A stretch of DNA of 64,000 nt from Luteibacter yeojuensis (GCF_000964085.1 NZ_JZRB01000001.1:62001-126000), one strand, 5' to 3'. Positions 1 to 9,613 are shown, counted from the first letter of the stretch. A program made the numbers and translations. Notes: generated by a model not told the origin, from the letters alone.

Positions 1-1
1 C

Positions 2-235
2 GATGTGTACGCCAACGAACGCTCCGCCTCCATCTGCCGCGCCATCATCACGCTGGCGCATACGCTGGGCATGGCCGTGGTGGCCGAGGGCGTGGAAAAC
101 GCCGCGCAGCTCGACTGGCTGGCGGCGACGGGATGCGACTTCGTGCAGGGTTACCAGCTGGCGCGGCCCATGGATTTCGATCGCTTGCTTACTTTCCTGC
201 GGCCCGGCGAGGCGGCGGGCGTGGCGGCGCACTGA
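2..235 (+). CDS. EAL-domain c-di-GMP phosphodiesterase, C-terminal end (partial)
   Basis: Only the last 77 codons are in the window; the start lies upstream. The fragment carries the late EAL-domain signature VAEGVEN (about residues 26-32 of the fragment), followed by the usual C-terminal block with GYQLARPM. In complete EAL proteins this part holds the loop-6 to beta-8 region, including the Glu of the EGVE motif that takes part in c-di-GMP hydrolysis to pGpG. The preceding domains cannot be seen, so it could be a stand-alone EAL protein or the end of a GGDEF-EAL hybrid. It converges on the diguanylate cyclase gene that ends 8 bases away on the other strand, so both arms of c-di-GMP turnover lie side by side. 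No terminator hairpin is visible between them. Confidence 0.9.
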   Translation, partial: DVYANERSASICRAIITLAHTLGMAVVAEGVENAAQLDWLAATGCDFVQGYQLARPMDFDRLLTFLRPGEAAGVAAH

Positions 236-242
236 ACGGCCA

Positions 243-2015
243 TTACACGCCGACGAGCCCGTCACCCTGCAGGTCGGTCATGACTCGGTTGCGGCCGGCA
301 CGCTTGGCTCGGTACAGCGCGGCATCGGCTTCGCGCCGCAACCCCTGCACACCGTAGCCGGAGAACATCGTGGAGGCCACGCCTACGCTGGTGGAGTAGG
401 CGACGCTATGGCCGTCTACGTCCACGGGGGTGGCCTCGATGGCCGCACGGATGCAGTTGGCGATGACGATGGCTTGCTCGGGATAACACTCGGGGAGAAG
501 GATGCCGAATTCCTCGCCGCCCAGCCGGCCGAAGATATCGACGGGGCGGATCTGTTGCTTGCACGTGGCCACCGCGCGCTGGAGCACAACGTCGCCCACG
601 ATGTGGCCGTAGGTGTCGTTGACGGCTTTGAAGTGGTCGAGGTCCAACAACACGAGGCAGGCGGGGGCGTTGCGTGATGCCAGTTCATGCAGCTGATGCT
701 CCAGCTCGGCCATGAAATGCTGGTGGTTGAGGATGCCCGTCAGGCCATCATGGCGGGACATCTGCCGGAACCGAAGCTGCGACCGCTTCGTGCGCACAAG
801 CCAGAGGACGACCGCGGCCAGGACGGCGAGCAACAAGGCAATCGAGAGCCTGCTGGCCTCCACCGCCTTGAGGCTCAGCGCCTGTTGCAACTTGAGCATG
901 CCATTCTGCTTCGTAAGCTTGTCGGCTTCGAGCGCCTCGACAAGGGCGCGCTGCCGCACGGTCTCCAAGGCCCTGGTACGCGCACTCGCATCGTTGAGAT
1001 ACGCGCGATCTTGCGTGGCGTACTGCTGGAAATACGAGAGCGCGGCTTCGGCATGGCCTGCCCGCTTCTCCACGTTGTAGAGCACATGGTAGACGTCGCG
1101 AAGGGCTTCATCGATATCGCCAGACTGGAACAGCGCGATGGCCGCCAGGGCGTCCCGGCTCGCCTCGGCATCGCGGCCAAGCTGGTCGTTCGCCATGGCA
1201 CGCAGCCGCAGGGATTGGGCCTGCGCCTGGAAATAGCGCTCATGCGCGATGGATGCGTCGATGCGGTCGAGGATCGCCAGGGCCTGCTGTGGGGCCTGCT
1301 CATAGACCAGCACCTCGGCTTTCATCAGCCACGCCGCGTTGGCGGGCGCCGGCTTGCCACTGGCCACGCACACCTCGATGGCGCGCGCCAGCCCGGCGTC
1401 ATCCGACCGCAACGTTTTCGCCTGGTCCAGCGCCGCCATCTCGAGGAACAGCGGCCCGCACAGCGTCTCGCCCGGCGGCAGGTCGTCGGCCATCATGCGC
1501 GCGTAGCGAATGGCGACATCGGTCTGGTCAGCAAGATAAAGCGCTTGCGAAAGGTTTCTTAGCAGGCTGTAACGCGCGTGCGGATCCTTGACGGACGGCA
1601 GCATGGCGACGCCACGCTCCGCCAGCGCGAAGGCCTCTTCATAGCGACGGGTCAGGCTGTAAAGGGAGAGCAGTTGTGCCGTCGCATAGGCCGCGAGGCC
1701 AGGGTGCCCCGAGCGATGGATGATGTCGTCATACCCACGCTCGGCTTCCGGGTAGTGGCCCGTGAACTGGGCCTCCCACGCGTCCATGTAACGCACCCGC
1801 CACTGGTCAACAGGCGCGATGGCCGGCTGCACCTCGTGGAGGTGCGCAAGCATCGCGGCAAAGCGTGCGTGATCCGTCGTACGCAATTGGTCGGCTTGCT
1901 CGATGTAGGCCGAGGCATTGGGGATGGCTGCCACGGCAGCCATCCCCGGCGCACCGGCGAGAGCCAGCAGGGCCGACAGCAGCCCCCGGGCCTTCCACCG
2001 ATGCAGGGCGCGCAT
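243..2015 (-). CDS. TPR-GGDEF membrane diguanylate cyclase
   Basis: This 590-residue protein starts with a signal-like hydrophobic segment (about 10-30). A long helical sensor region follows, with a TPR-like pattern that I read as a periplasmic tetratricopeptide sensor. One membrane span lies near 390-410 (LSIALLLAVLAAVVLWLV), and a cytoplasmic GGDEF domain ends the protein. The active-site loop reads GGEEF (about 499-503), and RPVD five residues before it matches the RxxD inhibitory site, so an active, product-inhibited cyclase making c-di-GMP from two GTP is predicted. The signal it senses is unknown. The start lies 12 bases after the stop of the small borosin-precursor-like gene on the same strand, so co-transcription with that gene is possible. 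Family assignment is firm; periplasmic placement of the TPR part is inference. Confidence 0.93.
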   Translation of the reverse strand: MRALHRWKARGLLSALLALAGAPGMAAVAAIPNASAYIEQADQLRTTDHARFAAMLAHLHEVQPAIAPVDQWRVRYMDAWEAQFTGHYPEAERGYDDIIHRSGHPGLAAYATAQLLSLYSLTRRYEEAFALAERGVAMLPSVKDPHARYSLLRNLSQALYLADQTDVAIRYARMMADDLPPGETLCGPLFLEMAALDQAKTLRSDDAGLARAIEVCVASGKPAPANAAWLMKAEVLVYEQAPQQALAILDRIDASIAHERYFQAQAQSLRLRAMANDQLGRDAEASRDALAAIALFQSGDIDEALRDVYHVLYNVEKRAGHAEAALSYFQQYATQDRAYLNDASARTRALETVRQRALVEALEADKLTKQNGMLKLQQALSLKAVEASRLSIALLLAVLAAVVLWLVRTKRSQLRFRQMSRHDGLTGILNHQHFMAELEHQLHELASRNAPACLVLLDLDHFKAVNDTYGHIVGDVVLQRAVATCKQQIRPVDIFGRLGGEEFGILLPECYPEQAIVIANCIRAAIEATPVDVDGHSVAYSTSVGVASTMFSGYGVQGLRREADAALYRAKRAGRNRVMTDLQGDGLVGV

Positions 2016-2027
2016 GACGTCGCGGCC

Positions 2028-2330
2028 TCAATCCGCCTCGGGGTCGCGCGGCACCGGCTGATCTTCGCCCTCGCGCTCTCCTTCGCCTTCTTCGTCCTCG
2101 CGGAATGGCGCCTGGATATCGCGGTAGGGCGTCTGGTAGGTCTGGGCGGCCATCATCGAGCGGGCACCGAACTCCCCGGCGAGTGCTCGCGGATCGCCCG
2201 TCGTGGCGGCCTCGGCCAGGGCATCGGTGGCACCGGCCTCGCGCAATGCACTGGCCATGAGGTCGGGTGGCAAGCGCCGAAGCGACGCATCGCGGCCGAC
2301 GGCTTCGAGCAGGTCGATCGAATCAGACAT
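2028..2330 (-). CDS. Putative split-borosin precursor peptide (borosin-binding-like N-terminus)
   Basis: The gene encodes 100 residues. I chose the ATG at 2330 because it follows a GGGGGAA ribosome-binding stretch; an in-frame upstream codon at 2363 has no such support. Residues 4-55 resemble the small helical binding domain of split-borosin precursors such as Shewanella SonA as I recall it: a hydrophobic helix, G-R-D-A-S-L (12-17), then ALREAG, and TTGDPRAL (43-50), comparable to the SonA pattern VMTGDMEKL. After residue 56 comes MMAAQTYQTPYRDIQAPF, then an acidic tail in which 12 of the last 23 residues are Asp or Glu. The methyltransferase of the same system ends 85 bases upstream on the same strand, with a 6-bp hairpin (2352-2357/2367-2372) in the gap. 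The tail does not resemble the hydrophobic cores of known borosins, so core position and modification are inference. Otherwise it is a small acidic protein of unknown role. Confidence 0.68.
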   Translation of the reverse strand: MSDSIDLLEAVGRDASLRRLPPDLMASALREAGATDALAEAATTGDPRALAGEFGARSMMAAQTYQTPYRDIQAPFREDEEGEGEREGEDQPVPRDPEAD

Positions 2331-2415
2331 CTGAGTTTTTCCCCCTGGGCCCCGGGCGGGCATCCGGCCCGGTGGCAGCGGCGGGGATTATGTCACGGTC
2401 ACGATACGGTTGCGC

Positions 2416-3234
2416 TCAGGCATTGGCGGCTGCCGCGTCGAGCGCCCTTACCCGCTCCCACGCCTCGGTATCGGGTTCCATCGGCGTCGCCGGCGGGAGG
2501 ATCACGGTCTCCGTCATCGTCAACGCGGCATGCGGCAGGTCACGCAACCGCACCCGCGATACCTGGGGCTGCTGGATGGGAAGCGTCGCGCAGCGGTAGA
2601 TGATGATCTCGTGGTCAAGCGGGTAGTCCCGGGCCAGCCGGTCGACGAGCACTTGCCGGTAGGCAGGGCCGGTGGAGAACCGTGCCAGGGTGGTGTCGCC
2701 GACCAGGCCCACCTGCCATAACACCACGTATCCCACCGTATCGAGCTGGCGCCGGTAAAGCATCAGCTGGCTGGCTTCGAAGTGCTGGCACCCGACACGG
2801 CCGGGGTCGATGCCCAGGTCGGCGTAGAGGCAGTCTTCGGCCGACACCCCCGGCTCCATGTAGGCGTCGTAGCCCTCGGCCCGGGCGACCTCCACCACCT
2901 TGTGCGGCGACCAGGCGAAGACGCCGGGGTGCCCATAGAACACGGCGCATACGCGCTTGCCCGCGCGCACCTCGGCCATCATCACCTCCACCCATTCGCG
3001 GTAGGTGGTCATGCGCGACTTGCCTTCGGCGTAATAGCCCTGGAGGCTGCGTACATCGGAGTTCATGCGCTTCAGCCACTCCTCCACCAGGTGGTCTGAG
3101 AGGCCCGCGAACACCACGTCGGCCTGCTCGATGGCGCTACGCGAGATGGGGGTGAGGTGGGAGCCAAGCGTCATGCCCATGCCCACCACCGCGATGCTGC
3201 CGCGCGCGGCGGCCTGGCTGTCTGGTGTCGTCAT
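2416..3234 (-). CDS. Borosin-type peptide backbone alpha-N-methyltransferase (SonM-like, tetrapyrrole-methylase fold)
   Basis: This 272-residue SAM-dependent enzyme belongs to the tetrapyrrole methylase fold but lacks fused partners seen in cobalamin or siroheme enzymes. It shows VVGMGMTLG (16-24) at the N-terminus, YGHPGVFA (100-107), MEPGVSAEDCLYADLGIDPG, FEASQLM, and YPLDHEIIIY followed by LPIQQPQVSR. These blocks match the split-borosin methyltransferase SonM from Shewanella as I remember it. The Tyr-Arg-Tyr-Tyr set used in alpha-N-methylation appears conserved as Y68, R74, Y78 and Y100. Members methylate backbone amides of a separately encoded precursor; the candidate precursor follows 85 bases downstream. 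The ATG at 3234 is chosen; a TTG at 3252 would add six residues, and neither has a strong ribosome-binding site. The XRE regulator gene ends 25 bases upstream, so one transcript may cover all four genes. Confidence 0.88.
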   Translation of the reverse strand: MTTPDSQAAARGSIAVVGMGMTLGSHLTPISRSAIEQADVVFAGLSDHLVEEWLKRMNSDVRSLQGYYAEGKSRMTTYREWVEVMMAEVRAGKRVCAVFYGHPGVFAWSPHKVVEVARAEGYDAYMEPGVSAEDCLYADLGIDPGRVGCQHFEASQLMLYRRQLDTVGYVVLWQVGLVGDTTLARFSTGPAYRQVLVDRLARDYPLDHEIIIYRCATLPIQQPQVSRVRLRDLPHAALTMTETVILPPATPMEPDTEAWERVRALDAAAANA

Positions 3235-3259
3235 GCGCGGATCGTAGGGCAAAAGCCGT

Positions 3260-3478
3260 CTAGCCGTCCGTCACCGCGCTGAACAGATCCTCCACCGTGC
3301 AGCCCAGCTCGCGCGCCAGCACCAGCGCCAGCAGGGTCGAGGGCACGAACACCCCGTTCTCCACGGTGTTGATGGTCTTGCGCGACACCCCTGCCCGCTC
3401 GGCCAGTTCGGCCTGGGTGAGGCCCGCATCCGTGCGGCGTTCCTTCAGGCGGCTTTCGAGGCGGAGGCTACTGGTCAC
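3260..3478 (-). CDS. Small XRE-family transcriptional regulator
   Basis: This is a 72-residue protein made almost entirely of a Cro/C1 helix-turn-helix: LESRLKERRTDAGLTQAELAERAG then VSRKTINTVENG, with a short C-terminal helix ending DLFSAV. I start it at the GTG at 3478, which overlaps the stop of the upstream membrane-protein gene and implies translational coupling; a longer open frame upstream reads through that gene in another frame and is not credible. Single-domain regulators of this size often control their own operon together with a small membrane partner. Two 16-bp palindromes just ahead of the operon are the obvious candidate targets. The methyltransferase gene begins 25 bases downstream. 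Confidence 0.88.
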   Translation of the reverse strand: MTSSLRLESRLKERRTDAGLTQAELAERAGVSRKTINTVENGVFVPSTLLALVLARELGCTVEDLFSAVTDG

Positions 3479-3929
3479 GGGACGCCTTGCGCTCGAGGTA
3501 GGCGAAACGGCCCAGGGCGAGCCCGATGCCGACCGACACGACGGAATGCAGGGCGAGGAACACCGGCACCACGTCGAACAGCGCAACGGCGTAGTAAACG
3601 ATGGCCATGGCCATGGCGCCACCGAACCCCCAGCCCAGGGCCTCCCCGCGATGGGCGCGGCTCAGCTCGTCGTTCATCGCCTCACGCACCGCCCGCGGCG
3701 TGGCAAGGAACCCACCGCTCATGACCATGGCCAGCAGGATGGCGGCCCACGCCAGCCAGCTGATGCCGCCGACGCGGTCGACGGTGCGCAGCACCGGGCC
3801 GTCGAAATGGGTAGTGACCCACGTGGCCTGCCACAGGCAGAAGAGGACCGCCTGCGCGGTGAAGAAGCGGATCCGACGCCGCCCGAGGATTTCAGCGGTT
3901 TCATGGATGGAACGGGCTTGCTTGATCAT
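3468..3929 (-). CDS. Four-helix membrane protein, unknown function
   Basis: This 153-residue protein has four predicted membrane segments: about 20-38 (FFTAQAVLFCLWQATWV), 57-75 (WLAWAAILLAMVMSGGFLA), 98-115 (GFGGAMAMAIVYYAVAL) and 120-140. The N-terminus MIKQARSIHETAEILGRRR is charged and cytoplasmic. I do not recognise a named family. The gene overlaps the following XRE regulator by 11 bases, an arrangement common for small membrane proteins co-regulated with their own repressor. It is the first gene of the leftward group that continues into the borosin-type genes. The tandem palindromes 23-56 bases ahead of its start probably control it. No catalytic motif is evident. Confidence 0.8.
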   Translation of the reverse strand: MIKQARSIHETAEILGRRRIRFFTAQAVLFCLWQATWVTTHFDGPVLRTVDRVGGISWLAWAAILLAMVMSGGFLATPRAVREAMNDELSRAHRGEALGWGFGGAMAMAIVYYAVALFDVVPVFLALHSVVSVGIGLALGRFAYLERKASRDQ

Positions 3930-3951
3930 GCGCGGCTCCCTGGTGGGTTAA

Positions 3952-3985
3952 GTAACCTACGGGTTACATGTAACCTCAAGGTTAC
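3952..3985. promoter_or_regulatory. Tandem 16-bp palindromic operators
   Basis: Two perfect inverted repeats of the form GTAACC-N4-GGTTAC lie at 3952-3967 and 3970-3985, separated by two bases, so their centres are 18 bp apart. They sit 23-56 bases upstream of the membrane-protein start at 3929, where a repressor would cover the promoter. By position they most likely bind the small XRE regulator encoded in the same operon. Binding itself is inference; the repeats are plain in the sequence. Confidence 0.7.
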
Positions 3986-4096
3986 CACGGGTGTCAAGCA
4001 TTTTTTTCGCACGGAGGAATGCGGCTTGCGCCCAAGAAAGCTTCATGAAGATGTGCGATAGATGCCCGCCTGCCCTCGGGCCGAAGCGCCTTGCTG

Positions 4097-4133
4097 ATAG
4101 GCAAAGCCTCTCGTCATCATTAGATCAATCAAT
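4097..4133 (+). promoter_or_regulatory. OxyR-like binding site upstream of katG
   Basis: The sequence reads ATAG-N7-CTCT-N7-ATTA-N7-CAAT, matching 13 of the 16 fixed bases of the OxyR consensus ATAG-N7-CTAT-N7-ATAG-N7-CTAT with exact spacing. It ends 100 bases before the katG start, a normal distance for OxyR activation. A CATCAT/ATGATG inverted repeat overlaps its right edge. The rest of the 3986-4233 gap holds the katG promoter region and nothing else I can name. Confidence 0.5.
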
Positions 4134-4209
4134 TTCTGTGATGATGAGGCGACGCCTATGATCCGTCTATTGCGTTAGTCACGAGGCGCGGCCCTGTCCC
4201 CGCCTCTGA

Positions 4210-6480
<2,271 letters not shown>

Positions 6481-6503
6481 CGCCTGGCGTTGTTGATGGA
6501 AGA

Positions 6504-6535
6504 GGCCACCCGCTGCGAGGCGGGTGGCCCTTCTC
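6504..6535 (+). terminator. Rho-independent terminator of katG
   Basis: A perfect 10-bp stem GGCCACCCGC/GCGGGTGGCC (6504-6513 and 6520-6529) with a six-base loop follows the katG stop by 23 bases and is trailed by CTTCTCT. The short T tract is weak. It overlaps the end of the convergent amidase gene region and may stop transcription from both sides. Confidence 0.75.
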
Positions 6536-8073
6536 TATCTACGCGCAGCGGTGCGCCGTGCGCATTGGACCCTGTAAACCGCAGGTTTGGAAACCACGCC
6601 GTCGAAATCCTTCATCCTGACCGTGATTTCGACAGGCGGCTTGTCCAGATCCTCGCGCTTGCACAGGTAGCCAACCTTGTACTTGGCGAGACCGTCGAGG
6701 TTGTAGACGCTCTTCTGGAACGACTCGCACCCCTTCTCGCGCGTGCAGTTCGATTCCTTCGTCCAGATGCCGACGGGGAAGAGCGGGTTACCTCGGATCG
6801 TCACCGGGAACTTCACGTCGATGCCGGGGTTGCCGACGACATCGGGTTGCGCCTCGACGGCGAAATCCTCGCAAGGTTTGTTTTCACGGAAGAGGCGATA
6901 GCCCTTGGCGACGCCTCGCATGGCGAGTTGCTGGAAGTCGTGGTTCTTGAGGTGCTCTGCATCCGACGGATTGGTGTGGAACCCGACCTCGACGATCACG
7001 GATGGCATATCGGCCAGGCCGTTCTCGATGTTATCCGACGCCACCTCGGGCGCACGCTGAACACCGTAAGCCGCAAACTCCTGCTTCGTATGAATGAGCT
7101 CGCGCGCACTGCAGAGCACCGTGCCGGCGAGCCGCTTATCCGCGGCTCGCGGGTGGACGATCACGCGAAGACCCGAGGCCTTGCCGGTGGCTTCCGCATT
7201 GGTGTGGACCTGCAGGAGCGCATCCGCGTTGACGTAATTGGCATAAAGCGGCCTGCTTCGAAGGTCCTCCCGCCGTTCCCTGTCGCGACGCCTGTCGTCC
7301 GGCCTCGAGTTCCAGATCTCGGGCTTGTCAGGCATCTTGGCTTCGAGAAGGTAACGAGCACCCATTTTCCACCACGGGTTGCTACTCGGCTGGTGCATAA
7401 AGACCTGGGAGGTCTCACGCAGGTTGTGGACGCTCACACGATCACGCTCCAAATCCGACGTCAGATGTGCGGCGAGGACGGGAGTGAGCTCGTCTTCAAG
7501 AATGCCGTTGACCGTCTCGCGCTGAGCCCTCCAGTCTTTGTACGTCGAATGGAAATAGATGCCGTGCCCCGGGGACACCACGGCGACAGGCTGCGTCGCT
7601 TCGCGCCTCTTACGCAACGACGACCGCGGCGACTGATCGCCTTTTTGGTTCTCGGGCCAGTGCTCCCGGTCAAAACCCCCGTAGGTGTAGTGGATCCCAG
7701 TAATACCGTCGATTCGATCCAGATGGATGATGACGTGATAGCGGACCAGCTCGGCCAGATCTTGCATGTCGTCACTGAGTGCCTTGGGACCGAGACGTTC
7801 GTCGAGATCGACGACCACGAGGTTGGTGTCGCTATCGAGGCGAATTCTGGCCGTAACCGGAAGGGCATCGTCCTCCGAGAACGACCGACCGCCGAGAGCC
7901 GTAGCGACGGACGTTTCGATATCGTGCAAGAGAGACGTCCGCTCCTCGGCCGACATGTCGCTGATCATCTTGGGGGCGCCGTGCGACGCAAACGACGACG
8001 AATAGGCCGCGAGCAGGCCCGCGAACACCGTCACGCGAACCAGGCCACGACGGCATGCAGTTTTTTCGAGCAT
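6535..8073 (-). CDS. N-acetylmuramoyl-L-alanine amidase (Amidase_3) with Cys-containing C-terminal extension
   Basis: This 512-residue exported zinc amidase would cleave the amide bond between muramic acid and the stem peptide of peptidoglycan. A signal segment (about 10-30) ends near SSSFASHG. The amidase domain shows VVSPGHG (first His), LQVHTNA, and VIVEVGFHTNPSDAEHLKN with the catalytic Glu. About 115 residues before the catalytic domain and 120 after it are extra. The C-terminal part has five Cys (PCEDF, NCTREKGC, YLCK, VQCA), suggesting a disulfide-bonded accessory domain, possibly for wall binding. The ATG follows AAGGAGA. GC content looks lower than in katG, which fits acquisition or a less constrained gene. 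It stands alone, convergent with katG. Confidence 0.85.
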   Translation of the reverse strand: MLEKTACRRGLVRVTVFAGLLAAYSSSFASHGAPKMISDMSAEERTSLLHDIETSVATALGGRSFSEDDALPVTARIRLDSDTNLVVVDLDERLGPKALSDDMQDLAELVRYHVIIHLDRIDGITGIHYTYGGFDREHWPENQKGDQSPRSSLRKRREATQPVAVVSPGHGIYFHSTYKDWRAQRETVNGILEDELTPVLAAHLTSDLERDRVSVHNLRETSQVFMHQPSSNPWWKMGARYLLEAKMPDKPEIWNSRPDDRRRDRERREDLRSRPLYANYVNADALLQVHTNAEATGKASGLRVIVHPRAADKRLAGTVLCSARELIHTKQEFAAYGVQRAPEVASDNIENGLADMPSVIVEVGFHTNPSDAEHLKNHDFQQLAMRGVAKGYRLFRENKPCEDFAVEAQPDVVGNPGIDVKFPVTIRGNPLFPVGIWTKESNCTREKGCESFQKSVYNLDGLAKYKVGYLCKREDLDKPPVEITVRMKDFDGVVSKPAVYRVQCARRTAARR

Positions 8074-8479
8074 GTCTTTCTCCTTAGCCGCTGGATCGCG
8101 GCAAGGAAATGGTCAGTTTTCTTCGATCGCGCTGTTAGGCGGTGGAGGCCGACAGGAAGCGTCGGCGCGAGACGCGCCGTCGAGTAGGTCTGATCTGACA
8201 CTTCACTTGGCCCCCCCCCCAACCTCGCCGATGCCGCCGTTGACCGTCTCGACAGGCGCGGCGACGGAGTTGACGGATGCGGTGGCGGCGGCATGGAGGC
8301 CCAAGAGAAGGGACGGCCGGGAGGCGCACCGCACCCGAGGACCTTGCACGTCCGCCCCCATCCATAGTGCATAAACGGCAAAGCTTCGTGAGGGCCCGGT
8401 CCGTGGCGGTTTGTTCGCAGGATTTTCCCGAGAGAACGTGTCACGCTTCGCCCCAACGACACTCTGATGGGGAGTAGGC
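8074..8479. other. Intergenic region with a 10-base C/G tract
   Basis: No firm gene lies in these 400 bases between the amidase start and the MASE1 gene. A run of ten C (8211-8220; G on the minus strand) is the longest homopolymer I see. On the minus strand a 52-codon frame (8361 to 8203) begins MGADVQGPRVRCAS, continues with a hydrophobic-then-Ala-rich stretch (LLLGLHAAATASVNSVAAPV) and runs straight into the G10 tract, after which it stops within two codons. A one-base length change would extend it. I do not call this a gene. Confidence 0.4.
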
Positions 8480-9406
8480 GTGAACGGACGCGACGCTTAC
8501 AAGGTATCTCTGGGGCAGCAACTGGCTGTCGCGGCCGCCTATGCGGCCTGCTATGAGGTTGCCCGCTATTTCTCCTTCTCCCATTGGATCCTGACGGGCG
8601 GCCTTCGGCTGGCCTGCCTGTTGCTCATGCCGGCCCGGTTCTGGCCGGCGCTGGTGCTGGGGGAGTTCCTGCCCTCGCTGGAAAACGCCCTGCTTCACGA
8701 GGCTGATTTCGGCCCGTGGTGGGCCCTTTCCGCCGCCGTGCCCATGGTCTTGCTGTGGATTCCCATCGTGGCGCCCCTGCGCCGGCGGTGGCCCTTGCAT
8801 ACCGGCCAGGGGGCGCTGCAGACCAGTACGCTGCTCATCGCCACGCTGGGCACGGCCGCCGTGGGCGCCCTTGCCACGGCGCTGGAACTGGAATCCGCCC
8901 TGCTCACGTACCCCGACAAGTGGCCGGAGCTCTCCGCCTTCACCGGCTTCTGGGCTTACCTGCTTGGCGGGTACCTGGGTGCGCTCACGCTGACCCCGGC
9001 GCTCCTTGCGCTGCACGAGCGGGCGACGCAACCGGCCCGCCTTACCTGGGCGGCGGCGTGGCACAGCCGCCTGGGCCGCGATGTGGTGGGCTGGGCGTTG
9101 CCGCTGTGCATCGGCCTGGCGTGGGTGGCTACCGCCGCCGACCAGGATCTGCTGCGCCAGATGGCCCGCATGGCCCTGCTGCTGCCGGTGTTCGCCCTGG
9201 CGCTCCGCCATGGGTGGCATGGCACGGCCATCGGCGGCTTCATCGCCAGTGCCGCGCTGGCCACGACCATCACGGCCCTGCTCGACCCGGCCATGATCCG
9301 CTGCCAGGCGGTGTTGGCGCTGGGTATCTCGGGCACGCTGGTGATCAGCGCATGGTTGCCACGGCGCAAGGCCGTGGTGTCACCGGCCGCTCGCGCGGGC
9401 CGGTGA
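8480..9406 (+). CDS. Stand-alone MASE1-type integral membrane protein
   Basis: This 308-residue protein is almost wholly hydrophobic, with about eight membrane helices. It resembles the MASE1 sensory membrane domain: an early helix pair, a GGLRLACLLLMPARFWPALVLGE block, and later GFWAYLLGGYLGALTLTPALLAL. In most proteins MASE1 is the N-terminal input module of histidine kinases or GGDEF/EAL proteins; here no output domain follows and the frame closes normally. It may act as a sensor without its own output or as a partner of a separate protein. The start is a GTG after GGGGAG. It ends 15 bases before a convergent small gene. Confidence 0.72.
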   Translation: MNGRDAYKVSLGQQLAVAAAYAACYEVARYFSFSHWILTGGLRLACLLLMPARFWPALVLGEFLPSLENALLHEADFGPWWALSAAVPMVLLWIPIVAPLRRRWPLHTGQGALQTSTLLIATLGTAAVGALATALELESALLTYPDKWPELSAFTGFWAYLLGGYLGALTLTPALLALHERATQPARLTWAAAWHSRLGRDVVGWALPLCIGLAWVATAADQDLLRQMARMALLLPVFALALRHGWHGTAIGGFIASAALATTITALLDPAMIRCQAVLALGISGTLVISAWLPRRKAVVSPAARAGR

Positions 9407-9421
9407 CACGCCAGGCGTACC

Positions 9422-9613
9422 TTATTTAACGCTGCATTCCAGCGGGTTCTTGCATTCCACCGGGGCGGCGGCGATCTTCACGCTGCACTCGAGCGGGTTC
9501 TTACAATTCACCGGCACATTCGCGGTAGGCGCGGTGACGGCCATGGCCGACACGGAAGCGAACGACAGGGCGAATGCGACAACAGCGGCGGCCGAACGGA
9601 CGAGGGTACGCAT
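9422..9613 (-). CDS. Small secreted peptide with duplicated CKNPLECSVK motif
   Basis: The product is 63 residues. Residues 1-25 form a clear Sec signal peptide (MRTLVRSAAAVVAFALSFASVSAMA) with cleavage expected after AMA. The remaining 38 residues contain two copies of PV(N/E)CKNPLECSVK, at about 34-46 and 51-63, so each unit carries two Cys four residues apart and the mature peptide has four. At DNA level the two copies differ at six codons, of which five changes are synonymous, so the repeat is kept at protein level rather than being a recent DNA duplication. The ATG follows a CGGAG stretch. I recognise no family. A toxin-like, metal-binding or disulfide-rich extracytoplasmic peptide would fit. 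Confidence 0.72.
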   Translation of the reverse strand: MRTLVRSAAAVVAFALSFASVSAMAVTAPTANVPVNCKNPLECSVKIAAAPVECKNPLECSVK

